The position numbers and the translations under genes were made by a program. 64,000 nt of DNA, taken from the NCBI RefSeq assembly GCF_014204945.1, contig NZ_JACHMN010000002.1:496001-560000 (forward strand), written 5' to 3'. The notes below the pieces were generated by a model. That model saw nothing but the letters and a program-made list of their open reading frames with translations, was not told the origin of the DNA and ran no database searches. Shown in pieces: positions 19,533-27,951 of the stretch (its first letter is position 1; every line of letters begins with the position of its first letter). This stretch comes from Allocatelliglobosispora scoriae. Its GTDB lineage: Bacteria; Actinomycetota; Actinomycetes; Mycobacteriales; Micromonosporaceae.

Positions 19533-20524
19533 GCCGGATCCTGCTGCTCGCCACCGGCGACACGATCGCCCAGTCCCGAGACACCGTGCCGCCCTTCGTC
19601 GCGACCGCCGAGCAGCTCCTCGCGGCGATCTCCGCGCCGACGCCGGGAAGCGCCGGTGCCTTGCCACCGGGCATCCAGGTGATTCCCGTGGACGTCATGG
19701 CGGAGCCGAGCTGGGACACCTCGCCGACGACGATGCTGGCTCTGGCCCGCCGGGCCCGGGGCGCGATCCTCGACGACGGCTTCGACGGCGTCGTCATCAC
19801 CCATGGCGTCGACACGATCGAGGAGACCGCCTGGCTGGTGGACCTGCTCGCCGGACCGGCGGCGCGGCGGGGCGCGATCGTCCTCACCGGTGCCGTGCAC
19901 TGCCTCGACGGCCCTGCGAGCGACGGCCCCGCCAACCTCGCCGCCGCGATCACCGCAGCCGCCGATCCGGCGATGCGCGGCGCCGGTGCGGTGGTCTGCA
20001 CCGACGGCGAGCTGCATGCCGCCCGCTGGGCAACGCTGCGCGACGCCACCGCCGCAGCGGGCTTCAGCTCCGCGCCGCATCCCGTGCTGGGACGCGTCAC
20101 CGCCGCCGGGGTCGAGCTACTCACCACGCCACCGCCCCGGCCGCCCGATCCCCCCGGCGAGCCGGAGGCCGATGTCGCGCTGATCAAGACCTACCCGGGG
20201 ATGGAGGCGGTCCTGCTCACGGCCGCCCTGGACGCGGGTGCCCGGGGCGTGGTGCTGGAGGGCACCGGGCTCGGCAACATCCCGGTCGGGCTCTTCGCGG
20301 CGATCAGCGACCTCATCGAGTGGGACTTCCCTGTGGTCATCGCGTCGCGGAGCCGCACCGGCGGGGGCTCGCTCGACGACCTGCCGTTGGGGACGGGTCT
20401 CGCGGGCAAGCTCGGTGCGATCGGGGCACGGGGACTCTCCGGCCCGAAAGCACGGTGTGCCCTGATGGTGGCGCTCGGCGCGGGCGGTGTCGTCGGAGCT
20501 CGCGCCTGGTTCGACCAACTGTGA
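19529..20524 (+). CDS. asparaginase-fold protein lacking key catalytic residues
   Basis: A 331-residue protein of the asparaginase/glutaminase family, overlapping the preceding stop codon by four bases (ATGA). The first motif is ATGDTIAQ, with the nucleophile-type Thr12. The second motif, normally HGTDT, reads THGVDTIEET: Asp95 is kept, but the catalytic Thr is Val94. The conserved Lys that completes the second triad is Leu170 (ARWATLRD). The C-terminal GTGLGNIP is present. L-asparaginase activity is therefore doubtful; it may bind a ligand or use other chemistry. Its coupling to the RHH-ClpN protein suggests a shared regulatory function. Confidence 0.85.
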   Translation: MSRILLLATGDTIAQSRDTVPPFVATAEQLLAAISAPTPGSAGALPPGIQVIPVDVMAEPSWDTSPTTMLALARRARGAILDDGFDGVVITHGVDTIEETAWLVDLLAGPAARRGAIVLTGAVHCLDGPASDGPANLAAAITAAADPAMRGAGAVVCTDGELHAARWATLRDATAAAGFSSAPHPVLGRVTAAGVELLTTPPPRPPDPPGEPEADVALIKTYPGMEAVLLTAALDAGARGVVLEGTGLGNIPVGLFAAISDLIEWDFPVVIASRSRTGGGSLDDLPLGTGLAGKLGAIGARGLSGPKARCALMVALGAGGVVGARAWFDQL

Positions 20525-20736
20525 TCCGCCCGGATCCGGAAGCACGAGTGGTCGAGGTGATCCCTTGGCCGCCGCATCCGGGCGGGGTCGGTGGACGGGC
20601 TGAATGAAGCCGGAATCGAGACCGATACGTCGAGGTCCGACCGATTACCGGCAGACCGGGGCAGTCGTCCGGGTGGACGCGGAGGGCTGGGTAGGGGATG
20701 ACTGACGATCGATGAGTTTCGGTAGCGTTCCGAGGC

Positions 20737-21768
20737 GTGACCGGGTATGTGTTCATCAGCTATGGCCATGCCGACGATGCCGGTTACGTGGCTCGGCTGG
20801 CGACGCACCTTCGCTCGGCGGGTGTGCCCGCCTGGTTTGACGCGGAGATCCGGTCCGGAAACGTGTGGGAGTCGGTGATTCGGGAGCGCTTGGATTCCTG
20901 CGCGGCGTTCGTGGTCGTCATGACGCCCGCCGCCGAGTCGTCCCCGTGGGTGAGTCGTGAGATCAACCGGGCGGAGAAGCTCCGCAAGCCGATCTTCCCG
21001 CTGTTGCTGGCCGGTGAGGAGTTCTTCCGGCTCAGCAACATCCAGTACGAGGACGTCTCCGGAGGGCGGCTGCCGTCGGCCGGATACGTTCGGCTCCTCA
21101 CCGGGGCGATCCAGCCGAGCGCGGCCGAAAGGCCCTCCACCCCGATTGCTGAAGGTGATCGGGCGCAGCCCGCCCGCCAGGCGGCTGCGGGTGACGAGAC
21201 GCTGTTGATGACGCTGGTCCTCCGCCTGGAACAAGCGGGTAAGGACGACGAGGCCATCGCCCTCCTCAAGCGCAACGTCGAGGCCGGCGGTACGGACATG
21301 CTGATGACGCTGGTCCTCCGCCTGGAGAAAGCGGGCAGGAAGAGCGAGGCCATCGCCTACCTCCAACGCCACGTTGACGCCGGCGGCACGGACATGCTGA
21401 TGACACTGGTGCAGCGCCTGGAACAAGCGGGCAAGAAGAGCGAGGCCATCGCCTACCTCCAACGCCACGTCGAGGCCGGCAGCACGGACATGCTGATGAC
21501 ACTGGTGCAGCGCCTGGAACAAGCGGGCAAGAAGGGCGAAGCCATCGCCTACCTCCAACGCAATGTCGAGGCCGGCGGCACGGACATGCTGATGACACTG
21601 GTCCTCCGCCTGGAAAGCGCGGGTAGGGACGAGGAGGCCCTTGCCTACCTCCGCCGCCACGTCGAGGCAGGCGGGACCGACATGCTGATGACGCTGATCC
21701 TGCGCCTGGAGAAAGCAGGCAAGCAGGACGAGGCCATCGCCCTCCTGCAACGCCACGCCGCTGGCTGA
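20737..21768 (+). CDS. TIR-domain protein with six 32-residue helical repeats
   Basis: A 343-residue cytoplasmic protein starting at a GTG. Residues 3-125 are a TIR domain: FISYGHADD at strand A, VPAWFDAEI in the BB-loop region, and SSPWVSREI, where Glu75 sits at the catalytic glutamate position of NAD-cleaving TIR enzymes. A linker rich in Ala and Pro follows. Residues 153-343 are six tandem TPR-like helix pairs (TDMLMTLVLRLE-AG--EAIAYLQRHVEAG). The repeats are nearly identical in DNA as well. Bacterial TIR proteins often deplete NAD or make signal nucleotides in anti-phage defence, and a TPR array would serve as the sensor. No partner gene is adjacent, so the role is inferred. Confidence 0.85.
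   Translation: MTGYVFISYGHADDAGYVARLATHLRSAGVPAWFDAEIRSGNVWESVIRERLDSCAAFVVVMTPAAESSPWVSREINRAEKLRKPIFPLLLAGEEFFRLSNIQYEDVSGGRLPSAGYVRLLTGAIQPSAAERPSTPIAEGDRAQPARQAAAGDETLLMTLVLRLEQAGKDDEAIALLKRNVEAGGTDMLMTLVLRLEKAGRKSEAIAYLQRHVDAGGTDMLMTLVQRLEQAGKKSEAIAYLQRHVEAGSTDMLMTLVQRLEQAGKKGEAIAYLQRNVEAGGTDMLMTLVLRLESAGRDEEALAYLRRHVEAGGTDMLMTLILRLEKAGKQDEAIALLQRHAAG
21193..21768 (+). repeat. six tandem 96-bp repeats inside the TIR gene
   Basis: Units begin at 21193 (first, slightly longer), 21292, 21388, 21484, 21580 and 21676, the last ending at the stop codon. Each encodes the same two-helix unit, and the inner copies differ by only a few bases. That indicates recent duplication or gene conversion and a copy number that could vary between strains. 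Confidence 0.9.
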
Positions 21769-21872
21769 CGCGGAGCTCTTGTGACGGTAAGGAACTTCAG
21801 CGATGGCGAGGCGTTGAGCGCGAGGTCCCGCAGCGCCGTGAATTCGCACTCGACCCAGCGCGTCCAGCGGCC

Positions 21873-22682
21873 CTAACCCTCCTCGGCGAGCACCGACATC
21901 GACTCCAGGAACGGCGCCCCGAACGTGGTCACCATCGCGACATCGGACGCGTCCCGCCCCTGTCCGATCAGGATCCGCCCCTTGCGCGCCATGTTGTTGC
22001 GCGGATCGAAGGTCCACCACCGATCGCCGAGGTAGACCTCCATCCAGGCGGCGAAGTCCATCGGCGCGGGGTCCGGCTCGACGTCAAGGTCGGGCAGGTA
22101 GCCGAAGACGTAGCGGGCCGGCACGTTGAGCGCCCGGCAGAACGAGATCGCCAGGTGGGTGAAGTCGCGGCACACCCCGAAGCCGGACCGATTCACGTCG
22201 ACGGCGGTGGTGAGCGCGTCGCTGCTCCCATAACTGAAGGTCAGGTGGTCGTTGACGTAGTCGCAGATCGCCTGCACCCGGGCATATCCGGGTTCGATGC
22301 CGCCGAACCGGGACCACGCCTCGTCACCGAGCATGTCGGGCAGGCAGAAGCGGCTGGGCAGGGTGTAGACGAGCACGTCGTCGGGGAGGTCGTCGGGCGG
22401 GAGCTGCGGCGCCGAGAAGTCGACCTCCTCGGTGGCGTCCGGCACAAGCACCGTGGCGTCGTAGCGCAGCACCGAGCGTCCGGCCGGCAGCACCAGGCGT
22501 ACGCAGGGATTGTTGTAGAGGTCCGTGTAGCGGCGCACCCGGATGTCGGGCAGCGCGGACCACTCCTGATGGACGAGGCTGATCGGGGCCGCGTTGCGCG
22601 GCTCGACCTGGAAGACGGTCGGGGTGTCGATCTCCGCAACGTAGGCGAACTCGCAGCCGACCCGTACCTGGCGCAGGTTCAT
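21873..22682 (-). CDS. transglutaminase-like protein with altered catalytic triad
   Basis: A 269-residue protein of the bacterial transglutaminase-like (protease-fold) family. It has an N-terminal beta domain (1 to about 115) and a core with Cys171 in GVCRDFTHLA. The C-terminal part (MDFAAWMEVYLGDRWWTFDPR) has Asp226, but the residue normally His (DFHAW) is Ala211. With the His missing, normal thiol protease or transglutaminase chemistry is doubtful. Related proteins often sit with circularly permuted ATP-grasp genes; none is seen here. It diverges from the carbonic anhydrase gene. Confidence 0.88.
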   Translation of the reverse strand: MNLRQVRVGCEFAYVAEIDTPTVFQVEPRNAAPISLVHQEWSALPDIRVRRYTDLYNNPCVRLVLPAGRSVLRYDATVLVPDATEEVDFSAPQLPPDDLPDDVLVYTLPSRFCLPDMLGDEAWSRFGGIEPGYARVQAICDYVNDHLTFSYGSSDALTTAVDVNRSGFGVCRDFTHLAISFCRALNVPARYVFGYLPDLDVEPDPAPMDFAAWMEVYLGDRWWTFDPRNNMARKGRILIGQGRDASDVAMVTTFGAPFLESMSVLAEEG

Positions 22683-22725
22683 GCCTCATCGTGTCGGAAA
22701 AGTGTGTCGTCCGCATTACAACTAT

Positions 22726-22746
22726 TTCCTAGTTTGCCTATAGGAA
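22726..22746. promoter_or_regulatory. short inverted repeat in an AT-rich divergent promoter region
   Basis: TTCCTA (22726-22731) and TAGGAA (22741-22746) with a nine-base spacer lie in the only AT-rich stretch between the divergent transglutaminase-like and carbonic anhydrase genes. A regulator site or promoter is plausible but unproven. Confidence 0.3.
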
Positions 22747-22801
22747 TTATGGATATACACTCTGCCCACCACCCCTGGTCGCTATCGAAACGGAGTTCAG
22801 G

Positions 22802-23293
22802 ATGTCGGTCACCGACGAATTACTGACCAACGCGGAGCGCTACCAGCGTGACTTCACGAAGGGCGAGCTCCCGTTGCCGCCCGCCCGTGGCGTCGCGGTC
22901 CTCGCCTGCATGGACGCCCGCCTCAACCCCTACGGCCTGCTCGGCCTGCAGGAGGGCGACGCCCATGTCATCCGCAACGCCGGCGGCGTGGTCACCGCCG
23001 ACGAGCTGCGCAGCCTGGCGATCAGCCAGCGCCTGCTCGGCACACGGGAGATCGTGCTGATCCACCACACCGATTGCGGAATGCTCACCTTCACCGACGA
23101 CGAGTTCAAGGACGGGATCGCCAAGGAGACCGGGATCCGTCCGCCGTGGTCGTCGGAGGCCTTCACCGACCTCGACACCGACGTGCGCCAGTCGGTCAGG
23201 CGGATCCTCGCCGACCCCTTCATCCCGGTGAAGGACTCGGTGCGCGGCTTCGTCTACGACGTGCGCACCGGCGCACTGCGCGAGGTCGTCTGA
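22802..23293 (+). CDS. beta-class carbonic anhydrase
   Basis: A 163-residue zinc enzyme interconverting CO2 and bicarbonate. The zinc ligands are Cys36 (ACMDAR), His89 and Cys92 (HHTDCG), with the Asp38-Arg40 dyad that opens the active site. The short length matches the actinobacterial beta-CA subgroup. No signal peptide is present, so it acts in the cytoplasm, supplying bicarbonate for carboxylations. GGAG precedes the ATG at 22802. A strong terminator hairpin follows the stop. Confidence 0.93.
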   Translation: MSVTDELLTNAERYQRDFTKGELPLPPARGVAVLACMDARLNPYGLLGLQEGDAHVIRNAGGVVTADELRSLAISQRLLGTREIVLIHHTDCGMLTFTDDEFKDGIAKETGIRPPWSSEAFTDLDTDVRQSVRRILADPFIPVKDSVRGFVYDVRTGALREVV

Positions 23294-23297
23294 CACC

Positions 23298-23331
23298 CGG
23301 CGTGCCCGGTGCCCTCACACCGGGCACGCCG
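23298..23331. terminator. bidirectional hairpin terminator
   Basis: A perfect 14-bp inverted repeat, CGGCGTGCCCGGTG at 23298-23311 and its complement at 23318-23331 with a six-base loop, lies between the convergent carbonic anhydrase and phosphotransferase-remnant genes. Confidence 0.75.
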
Positions 23332-23335
23332 CAGC

Positions 23336-23728
23336 TCAGTCCAGCAGCGCGGCGAGCCAGCGTTGCGGCCGCGCCGCGATGTATTCGGCGTCGGCGAGCC
23401 AGACCGCACCGTGGCCCTCCCGCCACAGCCGCGCCCACGGCTCCACATCGGATGCCGCTCCGGCGGCGAGGAAGTCGTGCATGGAGCGCGTACGCCTGGC
23501 CAGCATCGGCACCAGCAGCCGCCGCTGCGCCTCGTCGAGCCCGTAGGCGTCGACGAAGATCCGCAGCCGGGCGTCGTCGTCGCCGCGCTGCCAGGCCGGA
23601 TCGGCCGAGAGCGGCAGGAAGCCGTGGAGCGCGTAGGTCCACGGGCCGGCCGGGCGGCGGACGGTATCGCCGACCCGCACGACCCCCGCGCTCGCGTTGC
23701 CGCCGGTGAGCGGCTCCTCCACGGTCAT
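23336..23728 (-). pseudogene. internally deleted aminoglycoside-phosphotransferase-fold gene
   Basis: The frame encodes 130 residues. The first 30 or so (LTGGNASAGVVRVGDTVRRP then AGPWT) match the N-terminus of actinobacterial APH-fold phosphotransferases, and the rest (PLSADPAWQR... RLRIFVDAYGL... EPWARLWREGHGAVWLADAEY) matches their extreme C-terminus. The whole catalytic middle, including the HGDxxxxN loop and the DFD-type metal site, is missing. The two ends stay in frame, consistent with a clean internal deletion. The start overlaps the PAP2 stop (ATGA), so it may still be translated. No kinase activity is expected. Confidence 0.7.
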
Positions 23729-24546
23729 CGCGACGGCCCGCCCGTGCTCGCGCGGGCGTCGTGGACCCGGGTGGCGACGGCGAGCACGGCGAGCCACGTG
23801 AGCCCGAGCATCCAGCCGCCGAGCACGTCGCTGGGGTAATGCACGCCGAGGTAGACCCGCGACAGCCCGACCGCGGTCGTGCCGACAGTGGCGGAGAGCC
23901 AGGCGGTCGCCCAGACGGTGCGGTTGCGGGTGACCATGCAGGTCAGCCAGGCGAGCAGCGCGAAACCGACGAGCGAGCTCGCCGCGTGCCCCGACGGGAA
24001 CGAGTAGCCGCTCACCGTGACGAGCCGCCCGGGCAGCTCGGGCCGGTCCCGGCCGATCACCAGCTTGATCACGTTGACCAGGATCTGGATGCCGACCAGT
24101 CCGACCAGCGCCAGCAGCACCGGCCGCCGCGAGCGCAGGCGCCGCGCGACGACGAACGCGAGCACGGCCACGGCCGCCACCAGCATCAACGCGCCGCCGA
24201 GGTCGGTCACGGCCGCGAAAACCACATTCAACCTGGGGGTACGCCGAGCGGCGAGCCACGCCACCGCCGGCCGGTCGATCGCGGTCAGGTCGTCGTCGTC
24301 GACCACCTCGTCGAGGATCTCCCCGAAGATCGACGCCAGCGTCACCACCACGATCGATCCGGCGATGAGGATGAGGATCTCGGCGGCGATGCGCACCGTC
24401 AGCCAGTTGAGTCCCGCCCGGCCCCGCTCCCCCGCCGAGGAGAGCCAGGGCGACCCGCCGGCTCTCGCCACGAGCGGCCGGATCGCGAGGACCGTGGCGT
24501 AGACGGCCGCGATGGTGAGTGCCGCGACGAGAAGCCCGATAAGCAC
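23725..24546 (-). CDS. PAP2-family membrane phosphatase
   Basis: A 273-residue membrane protein with about six transmembrane helices and the three PAP2 motifs: Lys161 to Arg168-Pro169 (KLVIGRDRP), Pro184-Ser-Gly-His187 (FPSGHA) and Ser229-Arg230 to His236...Asp240 (SRVYLGVHYPSD). Such enzymes remove phosphate from lipid phosphates such as phosphatidate or undecaprenyl diphosphate on the outer membrane face. An N-terminal extension of about 110 residues, with an acidic patch (EVVDDDDL), precedes the core. Divergent from the MFS gene. Confidence 0.92.
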   Translation of the reverse strand: MLIGLLVAALTIAAVYATVLAIRPLVARAGGSPWLSSAGERGRAGLNWLTVRIAAEILILIAGSIVVVTLASIFGEILDEVVDDDDLTAIDRPAVAWLAARRTPRLNVVFAAVTDLGGALMLVAAVAVLAFVVARRLRSRRPVLLALVGLVGIQILVNVIKLVIGRDRPELPGRLVTVSGYSFPSGHAASSLVGFALLAWLTCMVTRNRTVWATAWLSATVGTTAVGLSRVYLGVHYPSDVLGGWMLGLTWLAVLAVATRVHDARASTGGPSR

Positions 24547-24581
24547 GGTCTCAGGTTACCGGAGGACTCTGCGACTTAACT

Positions 24582-24615
24582 AACACTTGTAAGCTTACTA
24601 GTGTTCGGCTACTGT
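24582..24615 (+). promoter_or_regulatory. promoter of the MFS/TetR operon with palindromic operator
   Basis: TTGTAA (24587-24592) and TACTGT (24610-24615) are spaced by 17 bases. A 24-bp dyad at 24582-24605, with outer arms AACACT and AGTGTT around a GTAAGCTTAC core, matches at 22 of 24 positions and overlaps the -35 box. It has the length of a TetR operator, and a TetR gene ends this operon. Confidence 0.75.
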
Positions 24616-24657
24616 CACCTTACAGGCGTTAGGTTAGGTTCGCGTGAGGAGAGAGTC

Positions 24658-26187
24658 ATGGAAGCGGAGCTCATGGAGCATCCCCGGAGGTGGCCGGCGC
24701 TGGGCGTGCTCAGCCTGACCCTGGTCGCGGTCACGCTGGACAACTCGGTGCTCAACACGGCGCTGCCGTCGCTGGCGCGGGGGCTGTCGGCGACCACCGC
24801 CGACCTGCAGTGGATCACGGATGCATACACGCTGGTCTTCGCGGCGGCGCTGATCCTCGCCGGTTCGCTCGGAGCGCGGCTCGGCGCCCGGCGCGCCCTC
24901 ATCGGCGGCCTCGTCGTCTTCGCGGGCGGATCGGCCGCCGCCGCGCTCTCGACCAGCCCCGCCCAGCTCATCGGCTGGCGGGCGTTGATGGGGCTCGGTG
25001 CCGCCTTCGTCATGCCGGCCACGCTGGCGATCATCACCAGGATGTTCTCGGCGGCCGAACGGCCCAAGGCCTTCGCGATCTGGTCCGCCGCCGCCGGGGT
25101 CGGCATCCTCATCGGACCGGCCACGGGTGGCCTGCTGCTGGAGCACTTCTCCTGGAGCAGCACGTTCTGGATCAACATCCCGCTCGTCGTGGCCGCCGTC
25201 ATCGCGACAGCTCTCGCCGTACCCGCCATCGCGCCGCAGCGGACCGGGAAGCTGGACCTGCTGGGTGCCCTGCTCTCCACCGCCGCGGTGGCGGCGCTCG
25301 TGGACGCGATCATCGAGGCGCCCGAGCGCGGCTGGACCGCCACGACGACCGTCGCCGAGTTCGCCCTGGCCGGGCTGCTCACCGCGGCCTTCGTCGGCTG
25401 GGAGCTGCGCGTCGCGGAGCCGCTCGTGCAGCTGCGCCTGTTCGCCAACCGGCGCTTCGGGCTCGCCGCACTCGCGCTCGCCGTCACCTTCTTCGCCCTC
25501 TTCGGCACCCTCTTCGAGCTCTCGCAGTTCCTCCAGCTCGTGCACGGCTACAGCCCGCTCGTCGCGGGGCTCGGCGCGATGCCCTTCGCCGTGGCGATGG
25601 CGACGACGTCGGCTACCTCGGCGATCACGTCGCGGTGGCTCGGCATCACCGGCGCTCTCGTCGTCGGCCTGCTCTGCGTCGCGGCCGGGCTCGGCGCCCT
25701 CGCCACCATCGAGCCGGACACCGCGTTCGCGATCATCGCCGCCGAGACGGCGCTGGTGGGGGCGGGGATGGGCCTGCTGATGGCACCGGCGAGCCTGGAG
25801 ATCACCGCAGCCGTCCCGGTCCGCTACGCCGCGATGGCGAGCTCGCTCAACAGCGTCATCCGGGAGCTCGGCGGTGTCCTCGGCATCGCGGTCGTCGGCA
25901 CGGTCGTCTCGGCCTTCTACCGCAGCACCATGAGCGCGACGCCCGGTGTCGCCGGGCACGACCTGCCGTCGGCGCACGCCGTCGCCGCGCAGCTGCCGCC
26001 CGAGGTCGCCGGGCCGATGCTCGACGCGGCGGACCGGGCATTCACCGACGCGATGAACCGGGGCGCGCTCGTCGCGTCGACGACCGCGCTGGTCGCGGCG
26101 CTGCTGGTGCTGACAGCGATGCCGCGGCGCGGAGCGCAACCGGCGAGCGAGGTGCCGCAGCCCCGTCGCGACCTGCAACCGGCATGA
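24658..26187 (+). CDS. DHA2-type MFS drug exporter
   Basis: A 509-residue proton-driven exporter with about 14 hydrophobic helices. GAGGAGAG precedes the ATG at 24658. TLDNSVLNTALPSLARGL is the DHA2 helix-1 signature (D-x-x-V-N-x-A-L-P). GARLGARRALIGG is the motif A loop, and GPATGGLL is motif C, typical of antiporters such as EmrB/QacA. The C-terminal tail is long and soluble. It is co-transcribed with the TetR gene eight bases downstream, so it is probably induced by its substrate, a toxic organic compound of unknown type. Confidence 0.92.
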   Translation: MEAELMEHPRRWPALGVLSLTLVAVTLDNSVLNTALPSLARGLSATTADLQWITDAYTLVFAAALILAGSLGARLGARRALIGGLVVFAGGSAAAALSTSPAQLIGWRALMGLGAAFVMPATLAIITRMFSAAERPKAFAIWSAAAGVGILIGPATGGLLLEHFSWSSTFWINIPLVVAAVIATALAVPAIAPQRTGKLDLLGALLSTAAVAALVDAIIEAPERGWTATTTVAEFALAGLLTAAFVGWELRVAEPLVQLRLFANRRFGLAALALAVTFFALFGTLFELSQFLQLVHGYSPLVAGLGAMPFAVAMATTSATSAITSRWLGITGALVVGLLCVAAGLGALATIEPDTAFAIIAAETALVGAGMGLLMAPASLEITAAVPVRYAAMASSLNSVIRELGGVLGIAVVGTVVSAFYRSTMSATPGVAGHDLPSAHAVAAQLPPEVAGPMLDAADRAFTDAMNRGALVASTTALVAALLVLTAMPRRGAQPASEVPQPRRDLQPA

Positions 26188-26194
26188 TGGGCCG

Positions 26195-26851
26195 ATGAGC
26201 ACGTCGCCGAAGCGCAAGGGCCGCACTCGCAACCGTCGGGGCGAGGGCGGCCTGCTTCGCGACGAGATCGTCAGCGCCGCCGAGCGGCTGCTGGAGAGCG
26301 AGGGCTCCGAGGAGGCGATCACGCTGCGCTCGGTCGCCCGCGAGGCGGGCATCGCCGCGCCCTCGATCTACACGCACTTCGCCGACCGGGAAGCCATCAT
26401 CGACGCGGTGCTCGACATCGGCTTCGAGCGGCTGCGCCTGCTGATCGTGGAGAACTCGGCGGCGGAGGGCGACCCGGTCAAGAAGCTGATCGCTGGCTGC
26501 CGGGCGTACGTCGACTTCGCCATGACCGACCCCGCCCGCTACCGCGTGCTCTTCGGCCGGTCCCGTGCCGGTGGCGGGCCGCCGGAAGGTGAGCAGCATG
26601 TGGAGCTGGAGTCGCTGCCGCCGGTGTGGCAGCGACGGTTGGAGGCCTTCCACACCCTGGTCCACGCGTTGGAGGCCTGTGTCGCGGCGGAGCGGTCGAC
26701 GAGCACCGACCCGTTCAGCGACGCCACGGCGCTGTGGACCTCGATGCACGGAGCGGTCCTGATGCGGCAGTTCGTGCCGAGGTTCCCGTGGCCGCCGCTG
26801 GCCGAGGCCGTCGAGGAGCTGGCCCGCCGGATCGGCCGCATCCGCGACTGA
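26195..26851 (+). CDS. TetR-family repressor
   Basis: A 218-residue regulator. A basic N-terminal arm (KRKGRTRNRR) leads into the TetR helix-turn-helix (about 20-70, ITLRSVAREAGIAAPSIYTHF). The ligand domain carries the WHG-type pattern (ALWTSMHGAVLMRQF). It follows the MFS gene by eight bases and most likely represses the operon through the 24-bp dyad at 24582, releasing it when the exported compound binds. Confidence 0.92.
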   Translation: MSTSPKRKGRTRNRRGEGGLLRDEIVSAAERLLESEGSEEAITLRSVAREAGIAAPSIYTHFADREAIIDAVLDIGFERLRLLIVENSAAEGDPVKKLIAGCRAYVDFAMTDPARYRVLFGRSRAGGGPPEGEQHVELESLPPVWQRRLEAFHTLVHALEACVAAERSTSTDPFSDATALWTSMHGAVLMRQFVPRFPWPPLAEAVEELARRIGRIRD

Positions 26852-26860
26852 CCAGCGGCC

Positions 26861-27790
26861 TCAACGGTCGGCCCGGACCGCCTCGACCACCTGGCGGACG
26901 GCGTCGATGACGGCGGCGGGCTTGTCGTGGTGGATGTAGTGCCCGGCATCCGCGACCACCACCTGCTCACCGCGGGCGGTGCGCGCCGTGACGTCGCCGA
27001 CCAGCCGGATCGACCGCTCCCGCAGCTCGGGGGGCTTCCCCTTACCACCGGCGCTCAGCGCGACCACGGGTATGTCGGGCAGCTTCCGCTCCCGGCGCAG
27101 CCGCCGGACGAACTCGCTGCTCCCGTCGACGACCCGGTTCTCGTCGCCGATCATCGCCACCTGGTGGCGCTCCCGATAGGACCCGACGTAAGCGTCGGTG
27201 ATCAGTGCCCTGACCTCGGCATCCTCGGTGCACCGTGCTGCCAGCCCGCGCCCGATCGCGGTGGCTACCCGCCCGAAGAGCCCGACCCGGCGCAGCAGTT
27301 TCACGCCCCCGCCCATCGCCCTCGCCGCGACCCGCCCGAGGGGTGGCAGGGCTGCGAGCACCTCCTCGTGCGACGGGTCGACCAGCACCAGGCCGAGAAC
27401 GCGGTCCGGGTGCTCGAAGGCGACGAGCTGCACCAGCAGGCCGCCCCAGCTGTGCCCGACCAGGACCGCCGGGCCGATCTCGGTGAGCAGCGCGACCAGG
27501 TCGGCGATCTCGGCCTCGACCGTGAGCGTCGCCATCGGGTCACTGGCGCCGAGGCCCGCCCGGTCATAGGCGACCACCCGGGTGTCGGCCGCGATCGCGG
27601 GCAGCACCGGCGCCCAGTCCAGCGACGTCTCCCCTGCTCCGGCGACGAGCACCACGATCGGGCTCTGCTCGCCGCTCTCCACCCACCGCAGCACGCGCCC
27701 GTCCGGCAGGTCGAGCTCGCCTCGGCGGAACTCGCCGCGGACGAGTCGGGACAGTGCCGTGCGCACCAGGTCTGGCTGATCCCTCCACAT
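26861..27790 (-). CDS. alpha/beta hydrolase
   Basis: A 309-residue alpha/beta-hydrolase-fold enzyme. Ser114 in GHSWGG is the nucleophile, and His in DAGHYIHHDKP near the C-terminus completes the triad. VAGAGETSLDW forms the oxyanion loop and YDRAGLGASDP follows strand 4. The reaction cannot be told from sequence; esters, epoxides and C-C bonds are possible. There is no signal peptide. On the minus strand TATTCT lies just before the ATG and there is no ribosome binding site, so translation may be leaderless. Divergent from the M3 peptidase gene. Confidence 0.9.
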   Translation of the reverse strand: MWRDQPDLVRTALSRLVRGEFRRGELDLPDGRVLRWVESGEQSPIVVLVAGAGETSLDWAPVLPAIAADTRVVAYDRAGLGASDPMATLTVEAEIADLVALLTEIGPAVLVGHSWGGLLVQLVAFEHPDRVLGLVLVDPSHEEVLAALPPLGRVAARAMGGGVKLLRRVGLFGRVATAIGRGLAARCTEDAEVRALITDAYVGSYRERHQVAMIGDENRVVDGSSEFVRRLRRERKLPDIPVVALSAGGKGKPPELRERSIRLVGDVTARTARGEQVVVADAGHYIHHDKPAAVIDAVRQVVEAVRADR

Positions 27791-27951
27791 AGTCCAAAGA
27801 ATAGCCTTTGATCAATACGACAGGGGGCCGGCACCCTGCCGGCGTTTCGTGCGACCCGCCGTCACGGCAGCGGCGACGACAAACCGGAGGTGTGGTGTCG
27901 GGGCGGCGCGGTAGTGTCCCAGCAATCAGTCTCACCGCTAGGAGCTGCCCG

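Noticed and set aside
21193-21768. Tandem repeats considered as a CRISPR-like or intergenic satellite array
   Set aside because: The 96-bp units are in frame and encode a helical repeat at the end of the TIR gene.
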